Position numbers and translations under genes: made by a program. Source: Ignavibacteria bacterium (lineage in GTDB: Bacteria; Bacteroidota; Ignavibacteria; Ignavibacteriales; Melioribacteraceae). Taken from it: 6,959 nucleotides of DNA. Positions 1 through 6,959 of this stretch are shown in pieces. The stretch covers positions 1 to 6,959 of the forward strand of contig DAIEQP010000395.1 of NCBI GenBank assembly GCA_027347805.1. The letters are read 5' to 3'. The notes beneath the pieces are model-generated. The model did not search any database. It saw only the letters and a program-made list of their open reading frames with translations, and was not told where the DNA came from. Numbering within the stretch: the stretch's first letter is position 1; each line of letters begins with the position of its first letter.

Positions 1-655
1 TTTTAGTAAGGAATTGAATAAAGAATGCAGAAGAAAAATAAATACCAGCATTTTTATTTCTGAATTTGAAAACGGAATCATCATTACAGCTGACGATGAA
101 AATGGTGTAAATGTTTCTAAAAATATTACAGTAACCAAAGAACCGGCCACAAATGCAGAGCAATCAATAGAAAACCTAAAAAAACAATTATCAAAAGGAG
201 GGGATACAATTTTTAATATAACTAAAGTTAGAGTTGATTTTATTAATGCATTATTCTTCCCGCTTAAAACAATTAATGAATGGAGAAGAAATATCCTGGC
301 TGAGTTGGAGTTGGAAAGAATTAATTTATACAAGAGAGAAACTTTTTCTCTAAGACCTGTTTCATCAAAAATTACGGGTGATCTGGATTATAAGACAAAT
401 GTAGTTAATAAACTTTCGGAATCGTTCTATAAAAAACTTGGGGTCGAAAATATTGAGCCGGGTTTTGAAGCGATAAAAGATCTAAAAAACAAAACTGTAA
501 TGACATGCAAATATTGTATTAAAGATGAATTGGGACTTTGTCCTTTCGATACCGACAAGCGTGTTGAAGAACCACTTTATCTTAAAAATGAAGGGAACAA
601 ATATCAGCTGGTTTTTAACTGCAAAGACTGTTTAATGGAAATTGTTTCGATCTGA
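1..655 (+). CDS. U32-family peptidase-like protein, C-terminal part (5' end outside window)
   Basis: This is the C-terminal 217 residues of a U32-family protein of the collagenase-like/RlhA (YdcP) type. The frame is open from base 2 with no stop before the edge, so the TTG at base 14 is probably internal and the catalytic or Fe-S core lies upstream, outside the window. Numbering from that TTG, the visible features are a beta-rich stretch around RKINTSIF, then EPATN (43-47), QLSKGGDTIF (58-67), a PLKTINEWRR segment (83-92), YKTNVVN (126-132) and IEPGFE (147-152). The cysteine-rich end has VMTCKYC (162-168), ELGLCP (172-177), EPLYL (186-190) and NCKDC (202-206). This tail is typical of U32/DUF3656 proteins. 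E. coli RlhA hydroxylates C2501 of 23S rRNA, while other relatives act in tRNA modification or ubiquinone synthesis, so the exact substrate here is open. Family assignment rests on remembered motif patterns. I am confident of the family, not of RlhA function. Confidence 0.8.
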   Translation, partial: FSKELNKECRRKINTSIFISEFENGIIITADDENGVNVSKNITVTKEPATNAEQSIENLKKQLSKGGDTIFNITKVRVDFINALFFPLKTINEWRRNILAELELERINLYKRETFSLRPVSSKITGDLDYKTNVVNKLSESFYKKLGVENIEPGFEAIKDLKNKTVMTCKYCIKDELGLCPFDTDKRVEEPLYLKNEGNKYQLVFNCKDCLMEIVSI

Positions 656-842
656 TTTGTTTCGTTTTAACCGGCTTATTAATTTTACGATGTAATTAAA
701 AGGTATTGGATCAACTTAAGACTAACATATTTCCGCAGCACTTTTACACCGGCAATTGCATAGCTGCTTATCCACTTGGTTATTTAACTGTAAGGATAAG
801 TGTATCCGCTAAGAAATAAATCAAAAAACAATTAATAATTTT

Positions 843-847
843 AGAGG
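843..847 (+). promoter_or_regulatory. Ribosome binding site of the methyltransferase gene
   Basis: AGAGG lies 6 bases before the ATG at 854. It is the clearest Shine-Dalgarno match in the window and supports that ATG as the start. The other starts here have weak matches or none. Confidence 0.6.
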
Positions 848-853
848 TTTATC

Positions 854-1609
854 ATGCAGCAGTGGTATGAAAAGCTATTTGCAAATTTTGCCAACAATTA
901 TGATAACGAACCTTTTGTAACGGGCACAATAGGGGAAGTGAATTTCATAGAGAAAGAAATAAACTACGACAAATCAAAATCTATTTTAGATATAGGATGC
1001 GGAACCGGAAGGCACTCAATCGAATTGGCCAAGCGTGGTTATAATGTTACGGGATTTGATTTATCCGAATCTCAGTTAAAAAAAGCTAACGAGAAAGCAA
1101 TGTTAGCAGGCGTTTCGATAAAATTCTTTATACAGGATGCGAGAAGCTTCAATTTTCCGAATCAATTTGATTTGGCAATCATGGTATGCGAGGGGAGCTT
1201 TCCTTTAATGGAAACGGATGAAATGAATTTCGCAATTCTTCAGAATGCATTCAATTCAATTAAACCGGGAGGAAAATTAATTTTCACAACTCTTAACGGT
1301 TTGTTTCCATTATTTCATTCTGTAAAAGACTTTATTAACAATTCAGAAAAGAAAGAAGTCTCTACAGAAAACACATTTGACCTGATGACGTTTCGCGATC
1401 ATTCAAAATTCGAAACAACCGATGATGACGGCAACTTAATGAAACTTGAATGCAACGAAAGGTATTATGTGCCGTCTGAAATCATGTGGCTTCTCAAATC
1501 AACCGGGTTTAACAAAATTAATATTTCGGGATGTAAACTCGGCGCGTGGAATATCGATGATAAGCTGACAACAAATGATTATGAGATGCTTGTTGTTGCG
1601 GAAAAATAA
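854..1609 (+). CDS. Class I SAM-dependent methyltransferase
   Basis: A complete 251-residue cytoplasmic methyltransferase with the Rossmann-like fold that binds S-adenosylmethionine. Motif I is ILDIGCGTG (44-52), the glycine-rich SAM loop. The acidic residue ending strand 2 is D69 in VTGFDLSE (65-72) and would bind the ribose hydroxyls. Motif II/III is IQDARSF (93-99) with D95 near the adenine, followed by FDLAIM (105-110) and the post-motif IKPGGKLIFT (136-145). The N-terminal YEKLFANFANNYDNEPF region matches the cap helix seen in small-molecule methyltransferases of the Methyltransf_11/25 type. The C-terminal half (about 150-240) is a variable insert plus the last strands and would set substrate choice; I do not recognise it. 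The ATG at 854 has a good Shine-Dalgarno. The gene stands apart from its neighbours, with 198 bases upstream and 91 downstream, so context gives no substrate. No convincing promoter was found in the upstream gap. Confidence 0.9.
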   Translation: MQQWYEKLFANFANNYDNEPFVTGTIGEVNFIEKEINYDKSKSILDIGCGTGRHSIELAKRGYNVTGFDLSESQLKKANEKAMLAGVSIKFFIQDARSFNFPNQFDLAIMVCEGSFPLMETDEMNFAILQNAFNSIKPGGKLIFTTLNGLFPLFHSVKDFINNSEKKEVSTENTFDLMTFRDHSKFETTDDDGNLMKLECNERYYVPSEIMWLLKSTGFNKINISGCKLGAWNIDDKLTTNDYEMLVVAEK

Positions 1610-1666
1610 CTCACAGACAAATTTATTTTGCTGTTTAATTAATTATAAAGTAAATGAATCTAATAA

Positions 1667-1688
1667 CAAGCCGGTTAACCCCGGCTTG
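1667..1688 (+). terminator. GC-rich hairpin, probable terminator of the methyltransferase gene
   Basis: CAAGCCGG (1667-1674) and CCGGCTTG (1681-1688) form a perfect 8-bp stem around a 6-base loop. The following bases, AAAATTTTAT, give a short U tract that starts four bases after the stem, so this is not a textbook intrinsic terminator. The hairpin lies 58 bases after the methyltransferase stop and 12 bases before the next ATG (1701). It could instead, or also, act as a 5'-leader structure for that gene. Confidence 0.5.
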
Positions 1689-1700
1689 AAAATTTTATAA

Positions 1701-2195
1701 ATGAAACCATATAAAAAAATTACAATCTTATATTTTACAATTGGTGCCGCCTCGATTTTTTTCTCTGATAAATTTTTCTCTTTAATTTTTCCGCCGGCAA
1801 TTTATATCAATTATATTCAGATTTATAAAGGGTGGTTTTTTATTATGACAACGTCTTTACTGCTCTATTTTCTGATGAAAAGGATGTACTACACAATCCG
1901 GGAAAGGGAAGAGGAAAAACAAAAAGTTTTCTATTCAACTATGAGAGCTGTGCATCATATCTTGAATAATTTTCTGAACAAGATGATGTTTTTCAAATAC
2001 TCACATGCAGAAACTAATTCTTTAACAGAGGAAGCTCAAAAACAATATGATGATGTAATCTGGGCTACAAGCAAACAAATCATTAAACTCGGAGAAATCA
2101 CAAATATCAGTCCTGAAGAAATTGAAAAAACTGTTTTCCCGGAAAAGTTTAATGAAGCCTCTGAAGGAAATTCCAAATCACCAGATAGTTATTGA
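1701..2195 (+). CDS. Two-TM sensor-like membrane protein with a histidine-kinase-like H-box but no ATPase domain
   Basis: A 164-residue inner-membrane protein of unassigned function. Hydrophobic segments lie at about 7-30 and 43-61, with a short loop between them. The pattern GAASIFFSD (15-23) then IQIYKGWFF (39-47) and LLLYFLMKR (53-61) resembles the N-terminal membrane anchor found before PAS, GGDEF and histidine-kinase modules in many bacterial signalling proteins. A charged helix RERE/EEKQK (67-75) follows and leads to MRAVHHILNNFLN (81-93). This resembles a kinase H-box: H85 or H86 with NN at 89-90, as in the H-x-x-x-N pattern. No N, G1 or G2 ATP-binding boxes follow. The last 70 residues look helical and end in a low-complexity tail (EGNSKSPDS). 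No Shine-Dalgarno is visible before the ATG, but the next Met (49) would remove the first TM segment, so 1701 is preferred. The stop overlaps the convergent channel gene by 7 bases. The coding call is firm; the signalling role is inference. Confidence 0.75.
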   Translation: MKPYKKITILYFTIGAASIFFSDKFFSLIFPPAIYINYIQIYKGWFFIMTTSLLLYFLMKRMYYTIREREEEKQKVFYSTMRAVHHILNNFLNKMMFFKYSHAETNSLTEEAQKQYDDVIWATSKQIIKLGEITNISPEEIEKTVFPEKFNEASEGNSKSPDSY

Positions 2196-3514
2196 AGCAG
2201 CTGACCGCTTTGTTTCAACAAATCGCTTTCACTTATCTTTGCATTAAACTTGGCGCTGGATAACCTGCTTTGTGCTTCAACATAATTTCTCTGAACATCC
2301 CTGAATTCAATTGGAGAAATTGTTCCGAGTCTCATTTGTTCTATTGCCAAATCTACGTTCTCTTTGGCAACAGAAACATTTTCTTCTTCCAGCTTCAATA
2401 TTTCCAAATTCTTCTGATAGTTTTGAAATGCAATTACTAAACTTGATTCAACGTTTGCTTTTATTTGCTGCAAAGCAATTTCATTTTTGTCTAATGTAAT
2501 TTCGGCATTTTGCTGCTGAAGTCTGGTGTTGAATCCGTTAAAAAGATTCCAGGTAAAATTCAATCCGTAGTTATAACCAAAATTCTGGTTTGTCTTAAAA
2601 AACCCGGCATCGGAAACTGAATTAGTATATGAATAACCTGTAATGAGGTTAATTTTAGGAAAATAATCTCCTCTTGATAAACCAATTTCTTTTTCCGAAA
2701 TGTTGCGGTTTTTTTCGCCCTGAATAATATCAGAATTGTTCTTAAAAGAAAGTGCTTTCATTTCATCAAACGAAAGTCCTTTTCTTATATCAAACAAATC
2801 TTCAACATCAACTTCGATAGAAATTGTTCTCCCGAGTAAGTGATTTAAATTCACCTTCAAACTATTTAACACAACCTCCTGTGTTAAAAGGTTGGATTTA
2901 TCGGTATTCAAATCTACTTGTGCTCGCAGAACATCCAGCTTGGAAGCAGAACCTACAGAATATTTTTCCTCGGTAAGTTTTGCTCTCTGTTCTGAAATAG
3001 AAATACTTTCTTCAGCAGCTTTGTAATTATACTTCTGTCTCACCAAATCATAATAAGTAGCTATTATTGAAGAAATTGATTCTTCAATTTGAGCGCGGAG
3101 TTTTATATCGCCAAGCTCTTTGTATTCACGAAGTTTTGAAAAGTTGATAAACATTTTAAAACCATCAAAGAGTGTCCAGGTAAGAGTTACGCTGGCATTC
3201 TGCGAATTGGAACCCGCTCCACTTTTATCTACTGATGGCTGTCCATTATTGTATTCCTGCTTTGTTGATGTAACGGTTCTTGTAGTGGCTCCCGTTGCAT
3301 CTATCTTAGGTAAAAATCCGGCGTTGCCCACAGAATAATTATTCTCATTAATAAGGGCATCCCCTTTTGCCATGCGTATATCGTAATTATTTTGAAGCGC
3401 AATTCCGATTGCATCTTTAAGCGATAATTTTTGTTGTGCGCCAACCTGTAAAACAGCACCAATTACAAGCAGAACAATCAAACGTACATTAATCTTTTTC
3501 TTCAGTTGTAACAT
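2189..3514 (-). CDS. TolC-family outer-membrane efflux channel
   Basis: Outer-membrane factor that forms the exit duct of a tripartite efflux pump. With the ATG at 3514 it is 441 residues, normal for the family. The frame extends to a TTG at 3568, but the ATG places a classical signal peptide first: KKK at 5-7, hydrophobic 12-22, likely cleavage after VGA (24-26). No lipobox cysteine is present. Two outer-membrane-efflux repeats are visible. The first starts at LSLKDAIGIALQNN (30-43), with TLFDGFK (114-120) at a beta-strand/helix junction and YSVGSASKLDVLRAQVDL (185-202). The second repeats the plan with NLFNGFN (323-329) and MRLGTISPIEFRDVQRNY (394-411). The start overlaps the end of the RND gene by 26 bases, implying coupled translation. 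There is no room for a terminator before the opposite gene, whose last 7 bases it overlaps. The role is firm; the substrate is unknown. Confidence 0.92.
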   Translation of the reverse strand: MLQLKKKINVRLIVLLVIGAVLQVGAQQKLSLKDAIGIALQNNYDIRMAKGDALINENNYSVGNAGFLPKIDATGATTRTVTSTKQEYNNGQPSVDKSGAGSNSQNASVTLTWTLFDGFKMFINFSKLREYKELGDIKLRAQIEESISSIIATYYDLVRQKYNYKAAEESISISEQRAKLTEEKYSVGSASKLDVLRAQVDLNTDKSNLLTQEVVLNSLKVNLNHLLGRTISIEVDVEDLFDIRKGLSFDEMKALSFKNNSDIIQGEKNRNISEKEIGLSRGDYFPKINLITGYSYTNSVSDAGFFKTNQNFGYNYGLNFTWNLFNGFNTRLQQQNAEITLDKNEIALQQIKANVESSLVIAFQNYQKNLEILKLEEENVSVAKENVDLAIEQMRLGTISPIEFRDVQRNYVEAQSRLSSAKFNAKISESDLLKQSGQLLQ

Positions 3515-6500
3515 TAGAAACACTCTTTGTTTTTTCTGTGAAGTAAGTATAGATAGTTGGAATAACAAATAAAGTTAAGATAGTTGAGAATGCTAATCCT
3601 CCAATAACAGCAATGCCCATCGAAACACGGCTTTCAGATCCCGCACCCAAAGCAAGAGCAATAGGCAACGTACCGAGAATTGTTGCAAGACTCGTCATAA
3701 GAATCGGACGAAATCTCAGCACCGCAGCTTCACGAACCGCATCAACAACACTCAGCCCCTGAGATTTTTTTTGATTTGCAAATTCAACAATCAGAATTCC
3801 GTTTTTAGTTACAAGACCAATCAACATTACAAGTCCAATATTGCTGAAAATATTCATGGTTTGATTGAAGAGAAACAATGAAATTACAGCACCCGCAAGA
3901 GCAAGGGGAACAGTAAACATGATAATGAAAGGATCGCGAAAACTTTCGAACTGCGCTGCAAGAATTAAATACAATAATGTAAGCGCCAGCATGAAAGTAA
4001 ACAAAAGGGAAGAGGAGCTTTCTTTAAAATCTTTTGATGCACCGGTAAGCGCTGTCGCAAATGATTTATCAAGTACTTTCGAAGCGATTTTATCCATTGC
4101 ATCAATACCATCACCAATTGTTTTGTCCGGAGCCAAGCTTGCAGAAAAAGTTGCTGATACATATCTATTAAATCTAAAAAGCTGCGGCGGGGTGCTTTGA
4201 GTTTTTATAGTAATAAAATTGTCAAGCTGAAGCAATTCACCCTTTTTAGATTTCACATACAGCATTTGTAAATCAACCGGTTTGCTTCTGAATTCTTTTG
4301 TTAACTGGCCAATTACCTGGTATTGTTTTCCATTCATAATAAAATATCCATAACGCTGGCCGCTCAATGCAAGCTGTAGTGTTTGAGCAATATCAACAAC
4401 TCCAACGCCCAGCTCTCTTGCTTTGTTTCTGTCTATCTCTAACACCAATTCCGGCTTACTAAATTTCAAATTCACATCCACCTGACCAAACGTTGGATCT
4501 TTACGGGCTTCGTCCATGAATTTTGGAATTATATCTCTGAGCTTTTCAATAGTTGGCGCCTGAACAACATACTGAACCGGGAGACCGCCGCCTCTTTGCG
4601 TACCAATTGTCTGGGCCTGCACAACAAATGTTCTTCCGTCGCTCAGTTTATTTACCTGTTTTGAAAGATCCGCATAAATTTGCTGTTGAGACCGTGTTCT
4701 TTTTTCTCTTTCTGTCAGGATCAACCGGATGAATCCGCTATTGTTTGCACTTTGCCCGCCGCCCATTGCAACACCCATTAATGAAGATTCTTTTTCTGGG
4801 ACTTTGCTTTCTACAAGCGCAAACAATTTATCCATAAAATTATAAGTGAAATTATATGTCGATCCTTCGGGTGTTGTTGTGTTTATTCTAATTTCACTTC
4901 TATCTTCTACAGGGGCCAATTCTGATTGAAGCATTGGCATTATTAAAACAACTAGAATGATGGCAGCTGCCATCACAATGAAACCAAGCCAGCGGCGTTT
5001 TAAAAATTTGCTGAGAAGATTTTCATATGAGCGAATCACTTTAACAAAGAAAGGCTCTGTTGCATAGTAGAACCAGCTGTGATGCGCTCTTTTTTTAATA
5101 ATTTTTGTTGATAACATTGGTGTTAATGTTAAAGCAACAAATGCAGAAATAATAACCGATCCGGCAATTACAATTCCAAATTCGCGGAATAATCTTCCTG
5201 TTAATCCCTGCAGAAAAATAATTGGCAGAAAAACAACAGCGAGCGCAACGGTTGTTGAGATGATCGCGAAGAAAATTTCAGCAGAACCTTTCATGCCGGC
5301 TTCCAGCGGATCCATTCCATCTTCAATTTTCTTATAAATGTTTTCCAGTACAACAATAGCATCGTCAACAACCAACCCGATAGCAAGAACAATTCCGAGC
5401 AATGTTAATACATTAATTGTAAAGTTGGAAAAGTACATCACGAAGAAAACCCCGACAAGTGAAATTGGTATTGCGAGAATTGGAATTAACGTGGTTCTCC
5501 AGTCGCGAAGGAATAGAAAAATAATTAATATCACCAGCACGAATGCTATGATAATTGTTTCTTCTACTTCCGAAATTGATTTTCTAATATACTGGGTTGA
5601 ATCGAATCCAATACCAACATCTATATCGGAAGAAATATCTTTCTTAATTTGTTTTAGTCTTTCATAAACCTGGTCTGCAATTTCAATGTGATTAGCTCCC
5701 GGCTGTGGAGTCAAAACAACTCCAATCATCGGAATACCGTCACGTTTCATAACCGAGTATTCGTTTTCCGGACCAAGTTCAGCATAACCAACATCAGAGA
5801 GACGAATTAACTGTCCGCGGTCTTCTCTTATTATAAGATTATTAAATTCCGCCGGGCTCAGCATTCTTCCTCTTGTTCGAACCGTTAACTCAGTATTTGC
5901 GCCTTCAATCTTGCCTGATGGAAGCTCAATGTTTTCGCTGCTTAGAGAGGCCCGCACATCCTGAGGAGATACTTTTAACGATGCCATTTTATATGGATCA
6001 AGCCACAGCCTCATTGAAAATCTTTTTTCTCCCCAGATTGAAACTTGACTAACGCCTGGAATTGTCTGTAATCTTTCTTTAAAAATATTTGATGCTATAT
6101 CGGATAGTTCCAATAAATTTTTCGAATCGCTCCGAAGTGTTAAAAATATAATCGGGTTTGCATCTGCATCAGCTTTTGTAACAACAGGCGGGTCTGCATC
6201 CGGAGGAAGATTTGAAACTGCGCGTGATACGCGGTCGCGAACATCATTTGCTGCATCTTCAAGGTTTGCATCAACATTAAACTCAACAGTTATATTGCTT
6301 CTGCCATCTCTGCTCACAGATGTAATTGAACGGATTCCTGCGATACCATTTATATTTTCTTCAAGAGGTTCAGTTATTTGCGATTCAATAATATCAGCAT
6401 TTGCACCTGTATAACTTACTCCAACGGTTATAATTGGAGGATCTATACTCGGGTATTCTCTTACACCCAAATAGGTAAATCCTATTATACCAAGAAGAAT

Positions 6501-6563
6501 TATTGTAAGCGACATTACAATTGATAAAACGGGACGACGAATACTTATCGAAGAAAGACTCAT
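3489..6563 (-). CDS. RND efflux pump, inner-membrane permease (HAE1/AcrB type)
   Basis: A full-length proton-driven RND transporter of 1024 residues (AcrB has 1049). It sits in the inner membrane and takes substrates from the periplasm or outer leaflet. The layout is standard: TM1 at about 11-30, a large periplasmic loop to about 332, TM2-TM6 (about 333-482), TM7 (about 523-542), a second periplasmic loop to about 849, and TM8-TM12 (about 850-1007). Proton-relay residues are intact: D400 and D401 in GLVVDDAIVVLE (TM4, equal to AcrB D407/D408), K920 in GLVTKNGILIVEF (TM10, K940) and R950 just before FRPILMTS (R971). The N-terminus, IRRPVLSIVMSL, is family-typical and supports the ATG at 6563. 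D400/D401 argue against a CusA-type heavy-metal pump and favour organic compounds such as drugs, detergents or bile-like amphiphiles. It starts 14 bases after the adaptor gene. The exact substrate cannot be read from the sequence. Confidence 0.96.
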   Translation of the reverse strand: MSLSSISIRRPVLSIVMSLTIILLGIIGFTYLGVREYPSIDPPIITVGVSYTGANADIIESQITEPLEENINGIAGIRSITSVSRDGRSNITVEFNVDANLEDAANDVRDRVSRAVSNLPPDADPPVVTKADADANPIIFLTLRSDSKNLLELSDIASNIFKERLQTIPGVSQVSIWGEKRFSMRLWLDPYKMASLKVSPQDVRASLSSENIELPSGKIEGANTELTVRTRGRMLSPAEFNNLIIREDRGQLIRLSDVGYAELGPENEYSVMKRDGIPMIGVVLTPQPGANHIEIADQVYERLKQIKKDISSDIDVGIGFDSTQYIRKSISEVEETIIIAFVLVILIIFLFLRDWRTTLIPILAIPISLVGVFFVMYFSNFTINVLTLLGIVLAIGLVVDDAIVVLENIYKKIEDGMDPLEAGMKGSAEIFFAIISTTVALAVVFLPIIFLQGLTGRLFREFGIVIAGSVIISAFVALTLTPMLSTKIIKKRAHHSWFYYATEPFFVKVIRSYENLLSKFLKRRWLGFIVMAAAIILVVLIMPMLQSELAPVEDRSEIRINTTTPEGSTYNFTYNFMDKLFALVESKVPEKESSLMGVAMGGGQSANNSGFIRLILTEREKRTRSQQQIYADLSKQVNKLSDGRTFVVQAQTIGTQRGGGLPVQYVVQAPTIEKLRDIIPKFMDEARKDPTFGQVDVNLKFSKPELVLEIDRNKARELGVGVVDIAQTLQLALSGQRYGYFIMNGKQYQVIGQLTKEFRSKPVDLQMLYVKSKKGELLQLDNFITIKTQSTPPQLFRFNRYVSATFSASLAPDKTIGDGIDAMDKIASKVLDKSFATALTGASKDFKESSSSLLFTFMLALTLLYLILAAQFESFRDPFIIMFTVPLALAGAVISLFLFNQTMNIFSNIGLVMLIGLVTKNGILIVEFANQKKSQGLSVVDAVREAAVLRFRPILMTSLATILGTLPIALALGAGSESRVSMGIAVIGGLAFSTILTLFVIPTIYTYFTEKTKSVSNVTTEEKD

Positions 6564-6577
6564 TAGTTATCTCAAAA

Positions 6578-6959
6578 TTATTTATCAAAAGAAGCCAATT
6601 TAACTTTTGCCCGAGGACGAAGCTGCATAATACCAGATATAATTACTGTATCGCCGTCTGCTATTCCTTTTGCAATTTGCACAACCTGTTCGGTTCTTAA
6701 ACCGCTTTCAACTTTTCTTGGAACCGCTACTCCACTTTTATAAATGAATAATTGTTCTCCTGAAATATCCAGCGACAAAGCCTGGGTTGGAACAGTAAAT
6801 GTGTTTTTAATACTGTTTAACATTACAACAACAGACACATAAGATCCTGGCACAAGTTCACCATCAGTGTTTGAACATGTTGCGCGAACCTGAAGCGATC
6901 TTGTGAGCGGATCAACTTTAGGTTCTATTGCATACACTTTTGCATTATAAATTTTACCA
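6578..6959 (-). CDS. RND periplasmic adaptor (membrane fusion protein), C-terminal part
   Basis: The last 126 residues of a periplasmic adaptor that links the RND pump to the outer-membrane channel. The frame stays open to the right edge (about GKIYNAK before the GTG at 6937), so that GTG is not the start; it encodes an internal valine. The lipoyl and alpha-hairpin domains lie outside the window. Numbered from the edge, the visible part is the end of the beta-barrel domain with DPLTRSLQVRA (16-26), then GELVPGSYVSV (32-42), VPTQALS (56-62), a membrane-proximal domain with GLRTEQVVQI (86-95), and GDTVIISG (102-109) followed by LRPRAKVKL. These are the usual HlyD/AcrA-family landmarks. The gene is the upstream member of the leftward operon; its stop lies 14 bases before the pump's ATG. 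The operon promoter and any regulator must lie beyond the right edge. Confidence 0.92.
   Translation of the reverse strand, partial: GKIYNAKVYAIEPKVDPLTRSLQVRATCSNTDGELVPGSYVSVVVMLNSIKNTFTVPTQALSLDISGEQLFIYKSGVAVPRKVESGLRTEQVVQIAKGIADGDTVIISGIMQLRPRAKVKLASFDK

Noticed and set aside
667..677. TTAACCGGCTT after the U32 gene matches, inverted, part of the hairpin at 1668-1678
   Set aside because: It has no left arm and makes no hairpin. An 11-base match between two points in a 7-kb window is expected by chance.
756..785. Possible sigma-70-like promoter: TTGCAT, then TTATTT 18 bases later, upstream of the methyltransferase gene
   Set aside because: The -10 match is poor, and the promoter consensus for this lineage may differ from that of E. 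coli.
767..807. Inverted repeats CTTATCC/GGATAAG (767-773, 794-800) and GGATA/TATCC (794-798, 803-807) upstream of the methyltransferase gene
   Set aside because: The stems are short (7 and 5 bp) with no U tract after them. Such pairs are expected by chance in AT-rich DNA, so I do not call a terminator or riboswitch.
3865..4200. 111-residue + strand frame opposite the RND gene, and similar frames at 5338-5667, 3120-3338 and 2311-2499
   Set aside because: These lie fully inside strongly conserved genes on the other strand, and their translations look like no known fold. They are shadow frames.
6394..6588. 64-residue - strand frame across the RND start and the adaptor stop
   Set aside because: It overlaps the conserved RND N-terminus in another frame and has no recognisable features.
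1..6959. Search for a mobile element, defence system, CRISPR array, tRNA or toxin-antitoxin pair
   Set aside because: No direct-repeat arrays, transposase or recombinase motifs, terminal inverted repeats or tRNA-like folds were seen. The gene content is housekeeping and efflux.

Overview
The window is about 7 kb of AT-rich DNA (G+C in the upper thirties by eye). It holds three rightward genes followed by three leftward genes, with the two groups meeting tail to tail. The protein style points to a Gram-negative bacterium of the Bacteroidota/Ignavibacteriota/Chlorobi neighbourhood: Lys/Asn/Ile-rich proteins, a TolC-type channel and an HAE1-type RND pump of the form common in those groups, and weak Shine-Dalgarno signals. 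This placement is an inference from style, since no marker gene is present.

Left part, + strand. Bases 1-655 encode the C-terminal end of a U32-family 'peptidase' with the DUF3656-type tail seen in E. coli RlhA (YdcP); the 5' end lies outside the window. After a 198-base gap comes a complete class I SAM-dependent methyltransferase (854-1609). A perfect 8-bp GC-rich hairpin (1667-1688) separates it from a 164-residue two-TM membrane protein (1701-2195). That protein looks like the N-terminal part of a sensor kinase: a signalling-type membrane anchor and a histidine-kinase-like H-box segment, with no ATPase domain. Its stop codon overlaps the end of the opposite-strand channel gene by 7 bases.

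Right part, - strand. Reading leftward from the right edge are the C-terminal part of a periplasmic adaptor (membrane fusion protein, 6578-6959, truncated by the window), a full-length RND inner-membrane pump (3489-6563) with its proton-relay residues intact, and a TolC-family outer-membrane channel (2189-3514). The 14-base gap and 26-base overlap mark a single translationally compact operon. It encodes a complete tripartite efflux pump: the RND protein uses the proton gradient to capture substrates, the adaptor bridges the periplasm, and the channel releases them outside. The substrate cannot be read from the sequence.

The window is mostly ordinary chromosomal content. I found no mobile element, CRISPR array, tRNA, rRNA or obvious novel system. 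The item most worth a second look is the orphan sensor-like membrane protein at 1701-2195, together with the hairpin that sits directly in front of its start codon.
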